In this document: piece after piece, positions 13,101 to 25,100 of the stretch
How positions within the stretch are numbered: the first letter of the stretch is position 1
Layout: every line of letters begins with the position of its first letter
DNA from: Burhinus oedicnemus
Taxonomy: Eukaryota > Chordata > Aves > Charadriiformes > Burhinidae
Direction of reading: 5' to 3'
Assembly: GCA_008921705.1 (NCBI GenBank)
Contig: VFFE01007633.1
Span: 2,475,920 to 2,539,919 of the forward strand
Length of the DNA: 64,000 nt
Translations under genes and position numbers: made by a program
Notes under the pieces: generated by a model
Told to the model about the DNA's origin: nothing
The model's input: the letters and a program-made list of their open reading frames with translations, nothing else
Databases searched by the model: none

Positions 13101-15779
13101 ATACTCTGATCATCTGTACTACTAGGAACTACTGTGCAGATGTTTTTAATATAGGACAGGAGCTCTGTTTACCTAATACTTCCCTTTCTGTCCAGTCCTC
13201 TTCTTTTAAAAAGGGGCTAAACATGGGCTTTGAAGGACACACTACAGTGCAATTGCAAGGAAAAAGTCTCTGGCTGTGTCACCTGTATCACAGTGTAAAT
13301 ATTTACACGCCACCCTCGCTTGTACTAAACGCTGCCATGTTTGTCACTGGTGTCAGCTCCAGCTTTTCATGAAATCCTTCTGGTCCCACCGGGCAGGCAG
13401 GCACCAGCCTGTCCCCAGCGGTCACCTCGCAGGTGCCGCCAGGAGAGGGCAGCGGTTTATAGCGCATCCCCTCGGGTGTGCAGCCCCGAGTTAGCCCCCT
13501 CCCCGCTTCTGGGGCCCCGGCTGCCTGATGCTCGCCCTATTTACCGGGTCTCACAGCCACCTCCCCTGCTTCTCCTTCTCAGCCAGCAAGGCTGACACCA
13601 GTCCTGGGTTTAACCAGACCTGACTTCTGGAGGACTTCATTTAAAATCCCAGTGCTTGCTCATGTCATTCTTAAACCTCCTTAAAATCATCCGCCGAAGA
13701 GATAAAACACCTCTACAGATGCTGCTTAGAGCTGCTCTCTCCACTTTTGAGACCAGAAGGCAAAATTTAACATAGTTGTGTTTTGGTTTTTTTTTTGTTT
13801 GTTTTGGCAGGATGGGATGGATGGGTTTTGCTTGTGAGAGATTTGGGGGTGTGTGTGTGTTATTTGTTTGGTTGAGTTTGGGGCTGTTTTTTATTTCTAC
13901 TTCATAAAGTAAAATCTCACATTGATTATCATTTTTTCTGAGTGTTCTGGCAAGTAGTTGGCCCCACACTTTTGGAGGTTTCTGAAAACTTTTCTCTCGT
14001 TCCTTTCTGACAAAGCAAGAGTTAATTGTCAATTAGCCTGATTTTCCTGTGTTGCAAAGGAGCTTTAGGTAAATACTGCATATTGAAAAAACATTGACAA
14101 ACCATGCAGAGCATCTATCACCAAATCGCCTGGTCTGGTTTCAGGAGTTTCCACACATTTCAAAATCTACTCGTACAGCTTTATAACAGGGGGAACGGGC
14201 AGCAATTCTTCCCATTTACTTAGCGTGGAAACCAGAGTCAGATGTAAGGACGACCTCTTAGCTCTTTATTTAAACTTCTGAGGACAGAAGGGTCTTTTTC
14301 ATTATAATTTGCAAAAAACTGTACAAACAATTTAAAAAAGAAACAAAGCTGATAATAGTTAGCCGATAATGGTTATGCCATCTGTATGCATGGGAGGTAT
14401 TTCCTGGTCTTTTCGGCAAACTCATCACTATTCTACTGAGCGAAAGTGCATTTGCATCAAAGATGTCTCAAGTCTCTAATAGCTCAACACACCAAGAGCT
14501 GCTCTCGCTCTCTCTCCCAACTCTGAATGTTGTGGGAAGCAAAATAAATTAGCAGAAGATCTTTCGGAGAGGCAACCCTTTCTCAAGGTACAGAAACGTT
14601 AGCAAATTAGACCTAGAAGGCCCTGTGGCACTGCGATGCTGTTGATTTTAAAGGAAGTAAGGTACTTAGGTAACTGCATAGGCTACAGATTTTTTTTTCT
14701 TTTCAAAAAGCTCCTATTTCTGCTATGTGAGCTGAGATTCTGATTTCCTACAACAGCTGGTAAAATTGAATTAGTAGCAGTTAGTAAACATTTGGCTTCT
14801 AGTGGCAGACAGAACAGTTCACGAAGACATGCTTCGTGCTTGCTAAATGGGATGAGACACCATATGTCTAACCAACCACACAAATACCACGATACCTTTC
14901 TTCAGTATCCATGGAAGAAATTTCACTTGGTTTCACTTTAAATACTTTTACCAGGTAATTTATCATCACATAGCATTACCTCTGGTGCAGGCTAATCCTA
15001 GTGGGAATGCTGTGAATATCCACTTAGACAAGTCTAAGGCAGTAAGAGTGCAGTTGTACCATAGCGGTTGTGCGTTCCCCATTATACCAGCTCAGGAGCA
15101 GCAAATGCACAGGTGGAGACAACTCATACAGGATTTCATTTTTACATCCACAGATTCAGTTTCCTTGAAGTTTCACCTGTTCCCAAATGAAATACAATCA
15201 GAACAATTTGGCATTTCTTGCTATCACACAGCCGGACCATCCCTGTTTGAAAAGCCAGAGCTCCAGCTACTTCTGAAAGGTGTGAGGCAATTCCTCTCAC
15301 AAGGAAATTCAGGACCTTTCTGCAGACCGTGGGATTCCTCCACACATGGTGCCACTGTGGTACCTTCCCTCAGCTAACAGGAGGTTCCTCCACTGCCTTT
15401 AAAAACTTTCCAAGAATTATGGGCCAGATTCCTGGAAAAGGTGTTGCTTTAACACAAATTAGACTTGAAAGAAACAAGGTATAAAAAAAAAAAAAAGCAA
15501 TTGCTTCACTCCAGGAAGCATGTTTTCCCATACTACAAGAGCTCCAGCTGTACCACGATGGCTGATTCCCTGTAGGCTATGCTTTCTGGTGGCATGGTAC
15601 CTCGCGGCCTTTGATGGATTTTCCTTAAAACTGAGGAAGCTGCTTTCTGCCCAAACTGTTGGATTTATAAGAAGAAAAAGTGGCTGGGTGGGGTGGGGTG
15701 ACCTTGGCCAGCTGCCAGATGCCCACCTAGCCACTCTCTCCTCCTCCTCAACAGAGCTGAGGGGTGAAATAAGATGAAA
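10161..15779. other. Intergenic stretch, no gene recognised
   Basis: No coding signal recognised. The 143-codon frame at 11016-11447 has no family resemblance. A region near 13380-13610 is locally GC-richer but too short and CpG-poor to call an island. A B-box-like TGATCCGGG segment at 10440-10450 does not fold into a tRNA. Confidence 0.55.
13780..13870 (+). repeat. T/G-rich low-complexity tract with (GT)6
   Basis: TTGGTTTTTTTTTTGTTTG is followed by G/T-rich sequence and a short GTGTGTGTGTGT run. This is simple sequence with no coding or RNA signal. Confidence 0.85.
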
Positions 15780-16500
15780 AGTTTGTGGGTTGAGATAAAG
15801 ACAGAGAGGTCACTCACCAATAATTGTCATGGGCAAAAAGGATTTTGGGGAAAATAATTTAATCTATTACCAATTAAAACAGAGTTGAATGGTGAGAAAA
15901 AAAGACAGAAACTAAAACACCTTCCTCTTACCCCTTTTTTCCAAGGCTCAGCTTCACTCTTTCATTCCTGACCCCTCTACCTCCTCCCTGCTTCAAGTGG
16001 TGTGGGGGGGTTGTGGTCAGTCCATAGCAGTTCCTCTCCATCACACCTTCCTCCTCATGTTCCAGTGTGGGTCCTTCCCGTAGGCTGCAGTCTTTCAGGA
16101 TAGACATGCTCAAGCGTGGGTTCTCCACAAGCTGCAGTTCCTTCAGGGCATGTCCACTTGCTCCACCATGTGGTCCTCCACGGGCTGCAGTGTGGACATC
16201 TGCTCTGGTGTGGTCCTCTCCACAGGCTGCAGGGGAATCTGCTCTGGTGCATGGAGCACCTCCTCCCCTCCTTCTCTCACCTTGGTGTCTGCGGGGTTGT
16301 TTCTCACACTTCTGTTCTCACTCCTCTCTCTGCTGGGCAGTATTTTGCCCTTTCTTAAATACACTTTCACAGAGGCACCAACAGCAGTTTTTTGCCAGAA
16401 TGCAGAGCGGGACACCAGGGAGTCCCATCCCCTGGTCCTACAAACTTTAGAAGTGGCCAGTGCCCTGTCTTCAAGCAATCCCCCAGACCTCCATGCTTCT
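15780..16500 (-). mobile_element. ERV-derived non-coding segment (avian ERV with GGCTGCAG units)
   Basis: Resembles a block common in bird genomes and assigned to endogenous retroviruses. A GGGGAAAATAATTTAAT...ACCAATTAAA stretch comes first, then a pyrimidine-rich part, GCTGCAG-bearing units, GGTGCATGGAGCACCTCCTCC, and CTTTCTTAAATACACTTTCACAGAGGC. The assignment is from memory of the family; I see no gag, pol or env coding here. The orientation is inferred, and both boundaries are approximate. Short frames here are not retained genes. Confidence 0.65.
16067..16249 (-). repeat. Four imperfect tandem units around GCTGCAG
   Basis: Units start at 16067, 16116, 16168 and 16208 with lengths of about 49, 52, 40 and 42 bp. 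Each begins GTGGGTCC/GTGGTCC-like and carries (AG)GCTGCAG followed by a CTGCTC/TGCTCC-like end. This is an internal minisatellite-like array within the ERV-derived block. Confidence 0.75.
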
Positions 16501-17683
16501 CTCGTGCAAAAACTGCTCCAGAGCCTTATTCCACTAACAAAAGGCCCTCTTCCAATTTCTAGCCTGTTTACCCTCGGCCAGCTTATACACATCTGTTTTG
16601 TGTCAACACAATTAAAATAGCTCGTTTTCCTTCATGCTGTCTACTGTCATGATGTCTGTGTAGGCTGCGATTACATTCCTTCTCAACCTTGGTCTTGCTA
16701 CACTGATTTTGCAAGACTTCTCCATTTTGCTGACCATCCCAGTAACTCTTCTGTACAGCTGATCTTTTACAATCAGTTTTCTTGAAAGCAAGTGACCACA
16801 GTGGGGAAAAACGTGTGTTCATCAAAAGGGAGTCCCACCAGAGCCTCAGCCTCACCCTCCCGCTCTAGCGCATTCCTCTTTCTACTAAAAACACACCGAT
16901 AGTAAATACGATTTCCCCCCCTCTCTTTTCATAGTAGCAGCTCTAAGTTGTTGAACAGACGATTCTCAAGTATCTTTCCTTCTCTCCTCTTCAGTCATTT
17001 CCAGCTAAAACTCCCATGGAAACAACTGAAATTCTGTTACTGGTCCCTAAGGGGGATTTACACTAATTCCATCTCTCTTACTCCAACCGTCAAGGTCATC
17101 TGGCTGTTGCTGTAGGATACGCAATCTTCCTTGGCACTGACAGTGCTTCCTAATGTTGTCACCTGCAAACATCACTGCAAATATTCCTACTTTTTATACC
17201 AAGGTCATTACTAAAACATTATTAATGGGTTCCGTTCAGGCTGAAAGCATTGAGACAAACCATCTTTTCATCAGTTTCACCCTTGCTTGTCCATAGATCC
17301 TGTTGTTGGTCACCACACCCTCTAGTTTAGATAATCCTTTCTGAGATTAAAAAAAGTACCTATTCCAGATGGATGGAAGATGTATTTCCTTTGTCTACAC
17401 AGTATTTTTTATTAAACAACAATATGGGTAAGTGAGGTGTTATCACTTGCAGAAAAGTTGTGTTACATTTTCTCCTATTTTCTGTTTACTTCCTTGTACT
17501 CACTGATTCTTCCCATTTATTCTGAAACCTTTCATCATACTGAAATCAGACTATCAAGCCTACTGGTTACCAGGTACCACTTCTTTACATTCTTCCTATA
17601 GCAAATATAGCATCTACATTATATATCCTTGAAACACAAGACATGTAATTCTTCTCCCTCCTCCACATCCCAGCTTGATTGAC

Positions 17684-17723
17684 TTAAACAAAACACACTT
17701 TTTTTTTTAAACAAAACACACTT
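17684..17723 (+). repeat. 17-bp direct repeat around a T run
   Basis: TTAAACAAAACACACTT occurs at 17684-17700 and again at 17707-17723, separated by six T. This is a short local duplication in intergenic DNA. Confidence 0.9.
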
Positions 17724-19835
17724 ACTTTTCTTAACTGGACTCATTTCCCCCCTTTCTGTTTGAGATGATTTTAGAACCTTCGACTTAAAATATAATGCCT
17801 CTGCTACTGTCATGTCACGGGAGCCCCTGGGAACTCTAGCTTCGCCTGCTCATCCCAATTTGCTCTACCAAAATTGAGAAACATAAGGAACTTATTTTCT
17901 ATGTCCATCTATTTAAATTAAATGGATTGAAAGTTGAAAATTGAATTCAGGTTTGCTTTTTAAACCAGTTCTTGCAACATCCTGATGATTACAACCTTTG
18001 TTGGTTCACTAATTCTTGGCAAGAGGATGACAGTGACAATGCAAGTTAACCTTCTGTACCAACACAACTCTCAGCAGCATTTCTCTAGCACGAGATCTCT
18101 ACCCATATTTTTATCACCCCCTGCACTGCTTCAAGGGGTTTCCCAGCAGAGCCCGCACTGTCAAAGTAATTCGGCCTCTGATTTTATTCATACTTTTCTT
18201 CAGCATCTAGCTTACTTTTACATCTCTTTTTTGTATAACGTATACCTTTTAACAACATATATTCCAGTCTCATACAACACACACACATTTCTATCAACTT
18301 ATGTCTCAAGACAGCTACCAAATATCAAAGGCAGAGGCAACCCCCAGAACAGCTCTCCATTAGGTTTGGGGCTTTGGGGTCTTTTTTGCCCCATTTTGGT
18401 GGCAGAAATTCTATCAGAAGCTCCAGCGCTTACTTCGTATCTGCCTTGCATTAAGTAAAATACACCATCCATCACAAAGAATTCCTGAGTTTCCAGAATT
18501 GTTCTCTGCTTTTCCACTACCCCCTGCCAACTCAGTTATCCCAGTGCCTGACTGACCCCAGCCCCAGGGGTGGCTTGCACGTCCGTGACACGACACTTGG
18601 GGTCTTCATGCCAGGACCGCCGTAAGAAAGGCTGTGTTCTGGGCATTCAAGCTTACCTATCCCATTCACAGCTTAATGAAAGTAGTCACTTCCCTCTCCA
18701 TCACTTGGGCTGTAGGGCCTGAGTATGGGAAGGGATTTGATCAGCTCATGAGCTGAGTGACATCTTAACCTAACAGGCTGAAGCTTGGTCATTTGCTCTT
18801 TGCAAACAGGTACTGAAGCGTTTCATTCTCCTCAGCTGACTTGACTTGAAACCTCTCCATCCCATTGGCAGCAGCTGGCCTTTTTCCCCTCGGTCCAGCC
18901 TTCACAACTCAAAAAGTCCTTTCGGAGGACTCTTTTATAATCCCAAGCACCAACCACAGTTATACCTATTAGGAAAAACGCAGGTAATTGGGGAATTGAG
19001 GCAATCCAAAGGCTATTACTTGGCCCAGGTCAGGTAATGCATTGGTAGGCAGACGTAAGGCTCCTGCCTCGGTCCGTCAGTCTGGTTGTCAGTCATGGTA
19101 GAGTGATGTCTGATCTAATCCCTACAGCTCTCGGGCACTTTTCAGTTGCTGCTGACACTGCAGAAGGGTACCCAGGAGCCACAATGTTCTACCTGCAGGT
19201 GTGAACCCTACTGATGCTATACATCTTCCCAAGACAACATCTCCTGCCAGTTTTGGACAAAGTCACTGGGTCTACGTGGTGGCAAATGATGATAAAGCCA
19301 TCACATTTTGTCACCGTGTGCCACTGACCTTGAAGGCTAGGTTTGGAGTGCAGCAGCCCAGTCTCTGCTGGCTCACCAGGGAAAGCCAGGCTGGTGCTGT
19401 GGCTTCTGCCTTCTAGGTACTCCCTGTAGATTTGGCTTATCATCTGAAGAACTGCTCCTTACTGGGCTCCACCTAGAAAAACCACTCAATTTCAAAGCTG
19501 AATTTGCAAGTGCAGGAGATAAAACTGTGTTTGCAACCCTCTCAGGCATTTGGAGCTCCCTCCCAGAGGAGACGAGCATAGCATGAAACCTCTGAGCCTT
19601 TTGTGCAAAATGCAAAACCCATTTCCCTAGACTACATTTCTTGTTTTAAGAGCCTGTGAGTGAGAAGACAGACAGCTACGTAAGTAAGTTCTGTTTTTAC
19701 TAAGTCCATCATGAAGCTATCTGGGCTTGTTGCAACATGCTGATTAAACACTCAGATCGGAGAGGGCTCAGAAACGATCACTGAAGGGCAAGGGGAGCTA
19801 TAAGGAAATTGCAAAAATGCTCCCATTCTGGAGGG

Positions 19836-19905
19836 AGGCATTATTGCCGTTTTATAGACAGGATATCTGAGGCAGAAAGTCCCTCTTGGCCACATTAAGC
19901 TTTGC
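19836..19905 (-). mobile_element. MIR SINE relic
   Basis: The minus strand reads CTGCCTCAG followed after a short interval by CTATAAAACGGCAATAATG, matching the conserved MIR core end (GCCTCAGTTTCC...TGTAAAATGGGGATAATA) with several changes. It is an ancient amniote repeat just downstream of ELOVL5, old enough to be shared widely. Confidence 0.6.
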
Positions 19906-20249
19906 TCCTGGCACTCATCATCTTGGAGCCATTTGGGCTGCTTTGCGTTCAGTGAGTCAGTAATCCCAGCGGGAGGTTTAATCCATCACACGAACAAGTA
20001 CTTCTACAGCCAGGCAAGGCAACAGCGTTTAGTAACAGCCCAAGGTTTCTGTACGGAATCTGTTACCAAATCTCTGGTACGGTAAATTTCCCTGAATATC
20101 TGCAGCTGTCCTTCCATCACGACGGCTCCTCCTTGGCCTGACACAGGATGGGCCAGTGCATTAAATCTGTACAAACCCACCAAAATTCAGGCAGAGATCA
20201 TCAAAAGTGTTTTAATGATTAAACCATGTCAAACATTAACAATGTAGGG

Positions 20250-21989
20250 ATATTCAAATGAGCCAAGGGTTTATTTCTAGCACATTTAGACAGCCTATTT
20301 TGAACATTGTAGCTGCTGTACTGAGCTATGTAAAGACTCTGCAAACCAGTACCTAGAAATGAAGACACACGCACAAGCTTTGATAATGTAAACATAACAG
20401 ACACTGTCTCCTTCAAAACAAGGAATGAAAACCCACAAGGCTAGCAAGAGAACTTATTAATTCCCTAAGAGATGTGCAAAAATTTTTAAAAAGATTTAAT
20501 TAAAAAAAAAAAAATTAAACATGTCAAAACCGGCATTTATATAAATATCAAAAAACAAATAGTTAACCTTGAGCAATGACCAACAGAATGGCTTGCACAA
20601 TTCAATTTTTCAGAGCTTAATGAATAAAATATTCATAAGCCAAACTCCACCACGGCAGATACCAGAATACCAGCAATAGATACCGGCTTGGCAACTGACT
20701 CCTCACATGTGCAAGGCAAGATTTTACAAGGAGTAACTTTAACAAGCACTCAAACCGAATCCTCAGATAACAAGCCAAAACATTACCAGTGATATACACA
20801 ACTCGCATTACAGAAACAGACATTTCCAGCACATTTCAGTAACATTTAAAAAACATTAGGTATGACTTAGACTGTTTAATTTTGCTTGTTTGGGAAAAAA
20901 ACATGTTTGTGTTAGGCACATTTTAAAAATGAACATATGGTACATGAAGAACAGTACAGATACCAAGTTAAGTACAGACAATTCCATCAGAAAAGCATCT
21001 TTCTGTCTTCGTTTTTAAATACGCTTTCGGATATGTCACAGACTTAAACAGTAGCTCCTAAAACGTGGATATGGCTATGGTAATAATACTTGAAATTCTG
21101 CCAGTTTCCATATTAAAAACCACTCTTCATTTAGCATTTAATAATTCTCAGAAATAAGGAAAAAAAAAGAAAAAGAAAAAAAAAGAGAAAAGATGGGTCC
21201 ACCCTGTATATACTCTAGACCTTAGAGACAATACTTAAGTCTTACTGGACTGTGTAAGCGCCAATTAATTTTACGTTAGTGACATACTTCAAATAAAAAA
21301 ATAAGATCTATTAAAAAGGTAAAGTAACTTTTCCATCTGGTTCATGACTGTTTAGTCAGTTAAAGCCAAATATACAAAACTAAATGCGCCATTTCCAATT
21401 TCACTGTATCACGTAAGAGATACGTAACATCGTGTATCACATACAGAACAGTAAAATGATCAATGGATTCTTTTAAATGACTTTTTAATAAAAAGTCAGT
21501 CAACTGAAAAGTTGAAACATACCCTAATTTTTAAACCAGTAATAAGCTTTGGGCCCTGCTTTTTAATTTAAGGCATGTGTGTTTATCTACTGAAACCAGC
21601 ATCGTACAAATTACCTCTACAATCACATGCATGAACTACAGTAAAAAAAATGGAGGTTTAGATTACAGTGTTTTCAAATTGTGAATCATAATTCAGCACC
21701 TATCATATTGACTAGTAAGGCAACAGCAGTGTCGGATACTACAATACTCCCTTCCACAGTCTATAGCGGGGTCAGTGACAGCCCAGAATTATTTTTAAAC
21801 TTTAACCTACTTTTATGTTCTGTATACAGTTTCTAGGGTGTTTGCACTGGTTAAGTCCTACATAAATCACACTATTCTAGGCAGGAATAGTTACAGTAGC
21901 TGTTAGAGTATTAGTGCACAACTCTTATTGTGCTTACAATCAGATGATTTTGTTGTTGGGGTTATCAAAATGCTTTTTCAGTTTGGTCT
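20250..21989 (-). other. ELOVL5: ELOVL5 3' UTR (inferred)
   Basis: AT-rich sequence following the ELOVL5 stop, about 1.7 kb to the proposed cleavage region. It contains many short A/T runs and no transposable element, unlike the flanks, which fits exonic sequence. The extent is inferred from the AATAAA on the minus strand at 20275-20270; no transcript data are available. An alternative end slightly lower, after an ATTAAA at 20216-20211, is possible. Confidence 0.65.
20270..20275 (-). terminator. Candidate ELOVL5 poly(A) signal AATAAA
   Basis: The plus strand reads TTTATT, so the minus strand reads AATAAA. It is the only canonical signal I noticed in this sense between the stop codon and the downstream flank. 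A TGTTAATGTTTG stretch 30-40 bases further on could serve as a GU-rich downstream element. Cleavage would fall near 20250. Confidence 0.55.
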
Positions 21990-22121
21990 TCAATCCTTCC
22001 TTTGTTTCCTTTGTTTCACATTGTTCTCAAGGGAAGAAAAGCTGTTTGTGTACCCGTTCACAGTGGCCGTAGAGCCGTTCTGATACTCTTTCCTCCTCGA
22101 AGATGCCTTCTTGTTGTAAGT
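21990..22121 (-). CDS. ELOVL5: ELOVL5 coding exon 8 (C-terminal tail and stop)
   Basis: Encodes residues 253-295, starting TYNKK and ending in a lysine/arginine-rich tail KQRKQRKD, then TGA at 21992-21990. The acceptor is TATTCTAG. The tail is cytosolic in the family, and its basic end resembles an ER-retention signal. It is four residues shorter than the mammalian tail, with the gap in the segment after SRRK. Confidence 0.95.
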   Translation of the reverse strand, partial: TYNKKASSRRKEYQNGSTATVNGYTNSFSSLENNVKQRKQRKD

Positions 22122-25100
22122 CTAGAATATAAGGAAGAACACATGGTTTTGCTTAAATAGATATAAATAACCACTTCCTCACAGTAACTCAAGTAACTCA
22201 AAAGTAAACCTGCACCCATCACGTTTAAAGACCTCATGCCGGTGGCAGAGTCTAACAAGCTCTACCATTTTTTGTGTATAAGGCTATAGTATGCCTTTCA
22301 TTCGTCACTGCAAGAGAAGTAGTTCCCTGGAAAAGAAAGAGGCTTGATAGTATGATGGTAGCATTGGTAGTGTTAACAGTAAATTAGGAAAAAGGGAAGC
22401 GATTTTATGAGCAGACTATAGCAGAAGGATATACTCAAAACGACAAGTGGGAAAGGCGGTTTGATGCACTGCAGGTGACTGTCTCAAACAAAGCCAAAAG
22501 AAGTGGGTAAACAAGAATGGTGAGGGAAGTTCAGAGACAGAAATGTGAAAGGAATTTGCACTGGCCAACACGGGAAGCAAAAACTAATAGGACCAGTGAG
22601 GCTCGGGACACCAAAAAAGTTACAGACAATGAAAAAATATACATGGATTAGTCTTTGTCAAAGGGGCTCAGTCACCTGGCAAGAGCACATTTCCCAAAAT
22701 ACATGTGTGTGAAAGAAAGTTAAATGGTTAAAAGTCAAAGTATGAGTAAAATTGATGAAGAAAGTGAAGTTATATTTGGAATACACTACCATGTTTAATT
22801 AGCACGTTCATATGCAGCAAGTGATACGAACCACAGGACTGATTTTAAGAAGTAGGAAGATCAGATAGGGAAGCCTGCTATGTTCCCCTCCATGAATCAC
22901 TCTTACCAGACCCAAAATGCTCAAATCTTTCAAGAGACACTTAAAATATATAACAGAGTTTGCTTGTTTGGGGGCACTAGGCTGTGCTGGTTTGATTTTC
23001 TGAAGATGGGTACATCTTTGCGCAGAGCCTGATTATGAACTACTCAGAACAACAGGCACCAAGCCCGGATCTGTTCAGACATGAAATCAATTTTGTAGAA
23101 ACATAACTCAAAACCCTAAGTTTCCATAAGGAAATACAAACAAATGCCTGCAAAGGTGAGCCAAAACCAGATTTCTACATGTTGGGAGTTTGTGAAGTTT
23201 CCCTGGATATAAAACAAGCATTTCCCCTTGTAAGAGCAGTAATGAACAATTCCTTTGGGTGCTTCACAGGTTCACAGGCTGCTGTTTTATTTCAGACTGG
23301 AAAGCTGTTTCTTACATAAAGCTCTTCCTCTCCCTTATCTGAAGTTAAAATTGCATTAGTAAAATACCTTTTTGTGCCACTCTGTTAACCGAAATTACTA
23401 ATCGTTCTGAATTACAGATACAAAACATCAGAAGATTTGAAATTGGAGGGCAGACCAACAAGTACAGTACTTTAAGAACGTATGCATGTGACTGGAAGAT
23501 AGCAAAAGGATATTTCAAGCATAACTTTCTGTAAACAGCTTTCCAATGAGATACAGCCAGCAGAATGCTACAAAGAGTTGATGAATATTACTTTTACCTG
23601 AATATAGAAATTTGTGAAAAGGATAATCAAAGAAATCATATAAGAAATCTGGAAATACAGCCACCCCTGAGGAAATGCACATGGCCAAACAACACCACAG
23701 CTGGTCTGGAAGATTGTCAGGACAAACTGAGTCTGGGGAGAGAGAAAAAAAAAGAGAAATGGAGCACATTAAGGTAAGGAGGAAACGAAGCCATTAGTGA
23801 CCAAAATCTCATTAGTTATTTCCAAAACAAGCCAAAAATATGTAATACTGTGTGTTTGACAAGTTTATCTTCTTTGTCTCACTTACAGTGTAAACCTGAG
23901 TCAGCAGACATTCATTCAGGTTGCGATGTTCTGTTGTTTAAGTGTTTTTATTTGATTAATATTGTTCCATTTTAGAGCATTAGAGTAACTTAAGTAGACT
24001 TGATTTACAAATATACTAAGGAACAAAGACCACCTTCTTCCCAGTGAGAGCTCATTGGGGTTTGACTCTACCATCCTAACAGAGTAGATCTGTATCTCGC
24101 TGCTTCAGTTGCAAAAGATTTGGGGTCACTGGGTCTACACACAGATCCTGTGGTCCTCTCCCAGACAGGGACTGCCCGACATATGGCTCCAGTGTAAGAA
24201 TTTTTGGGGTAAAGGCTGCAGGGAAGCTGGGGAGGCAGGGAGGAGGACCGGGGTTTAATTATCTTCAATTATCTCTTCTGGAAAAACAGAGTTTGGGCTT
24301 ACGTGCTGCAGAGGGCCTTAGGCAAAATTCATCCTTACATGAAGGCTACCAGATTAGGGAATGTTTATTTAAAAAGGAAAAGACTGTTGTGTTCTGCTCT
24401 GCTATTTTGCTGCCCTAACAGCTATGCATGCAGAGCCGGCAGGGAAGTGAAAGCAGCTACGACAACAGCCAGGGGAGCAACCAAAGCACCGAGACACTTG
24501 CACCCTGTAGCACTCAAACCACCAGGATGAAGAATAGAGCCTAAATCTGGAAGGAAAAAAACCCCAAACCACAAAGCAACACGCCCGCCTCCCCAGCAAT
24601 GATTCCCCTTCCTTCAGGAAGGAAGAGTGCTAAAAAAATAAAATATTTTGAGAATCTACACTCTGAACTGCTGGCAGCAAATGTTATTCATTATCACCAG
24701 CAAATGTTATTAAATGTATTCACAACTAAGGGAGGTGGGGTGGGAGGAAGATAACAAGAGTCTATCTCTAGGCTTCAGTTCCCCCACCTACAAAATGGGG
24801 AAGACAGAACACCCATGTACATTTCCTTGTGGTGTTCTGACATGTTACATTGAAACCCGGTTCTCATGCAGTATTACTACAGTGTGTGCCATATTGCTTC
24901 ATTTTGTTGCTCTTTTCACCTCCAGTACACAGCATTTGGGCTTCATCACTGTACACACAGGAAACAATACAAATGGATGCAAGGAGTCCAACACAGAATT
25001 ACAAGAGAAAAAAATCTGCCCATTTAAAGTGCAGAAGGAGACCAGAAATATTGAACAGTTTTTAATAAACCATTTGCAACTGCATGCAAAAGTGACACAG

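Larger units (their letters stand above)
16501..20249. other. Immediate downstream flank of ELOVL5
   Basis: AT-rich, with the 17-bp direct repeat at 17684 and a MIR relic at 19836-19905. I recognise no gene. By vertebrate synteny GCM1 may lie further left, outside the window; this is inference. Confidence 0.55.

Noticed and set aside
16143..16620. Two overlapping ~150-codon frames on opposite strands
   Set aside because: They fall in the tandem array of the ERV-derived non-coding block; open frames there follow from the repeat units.
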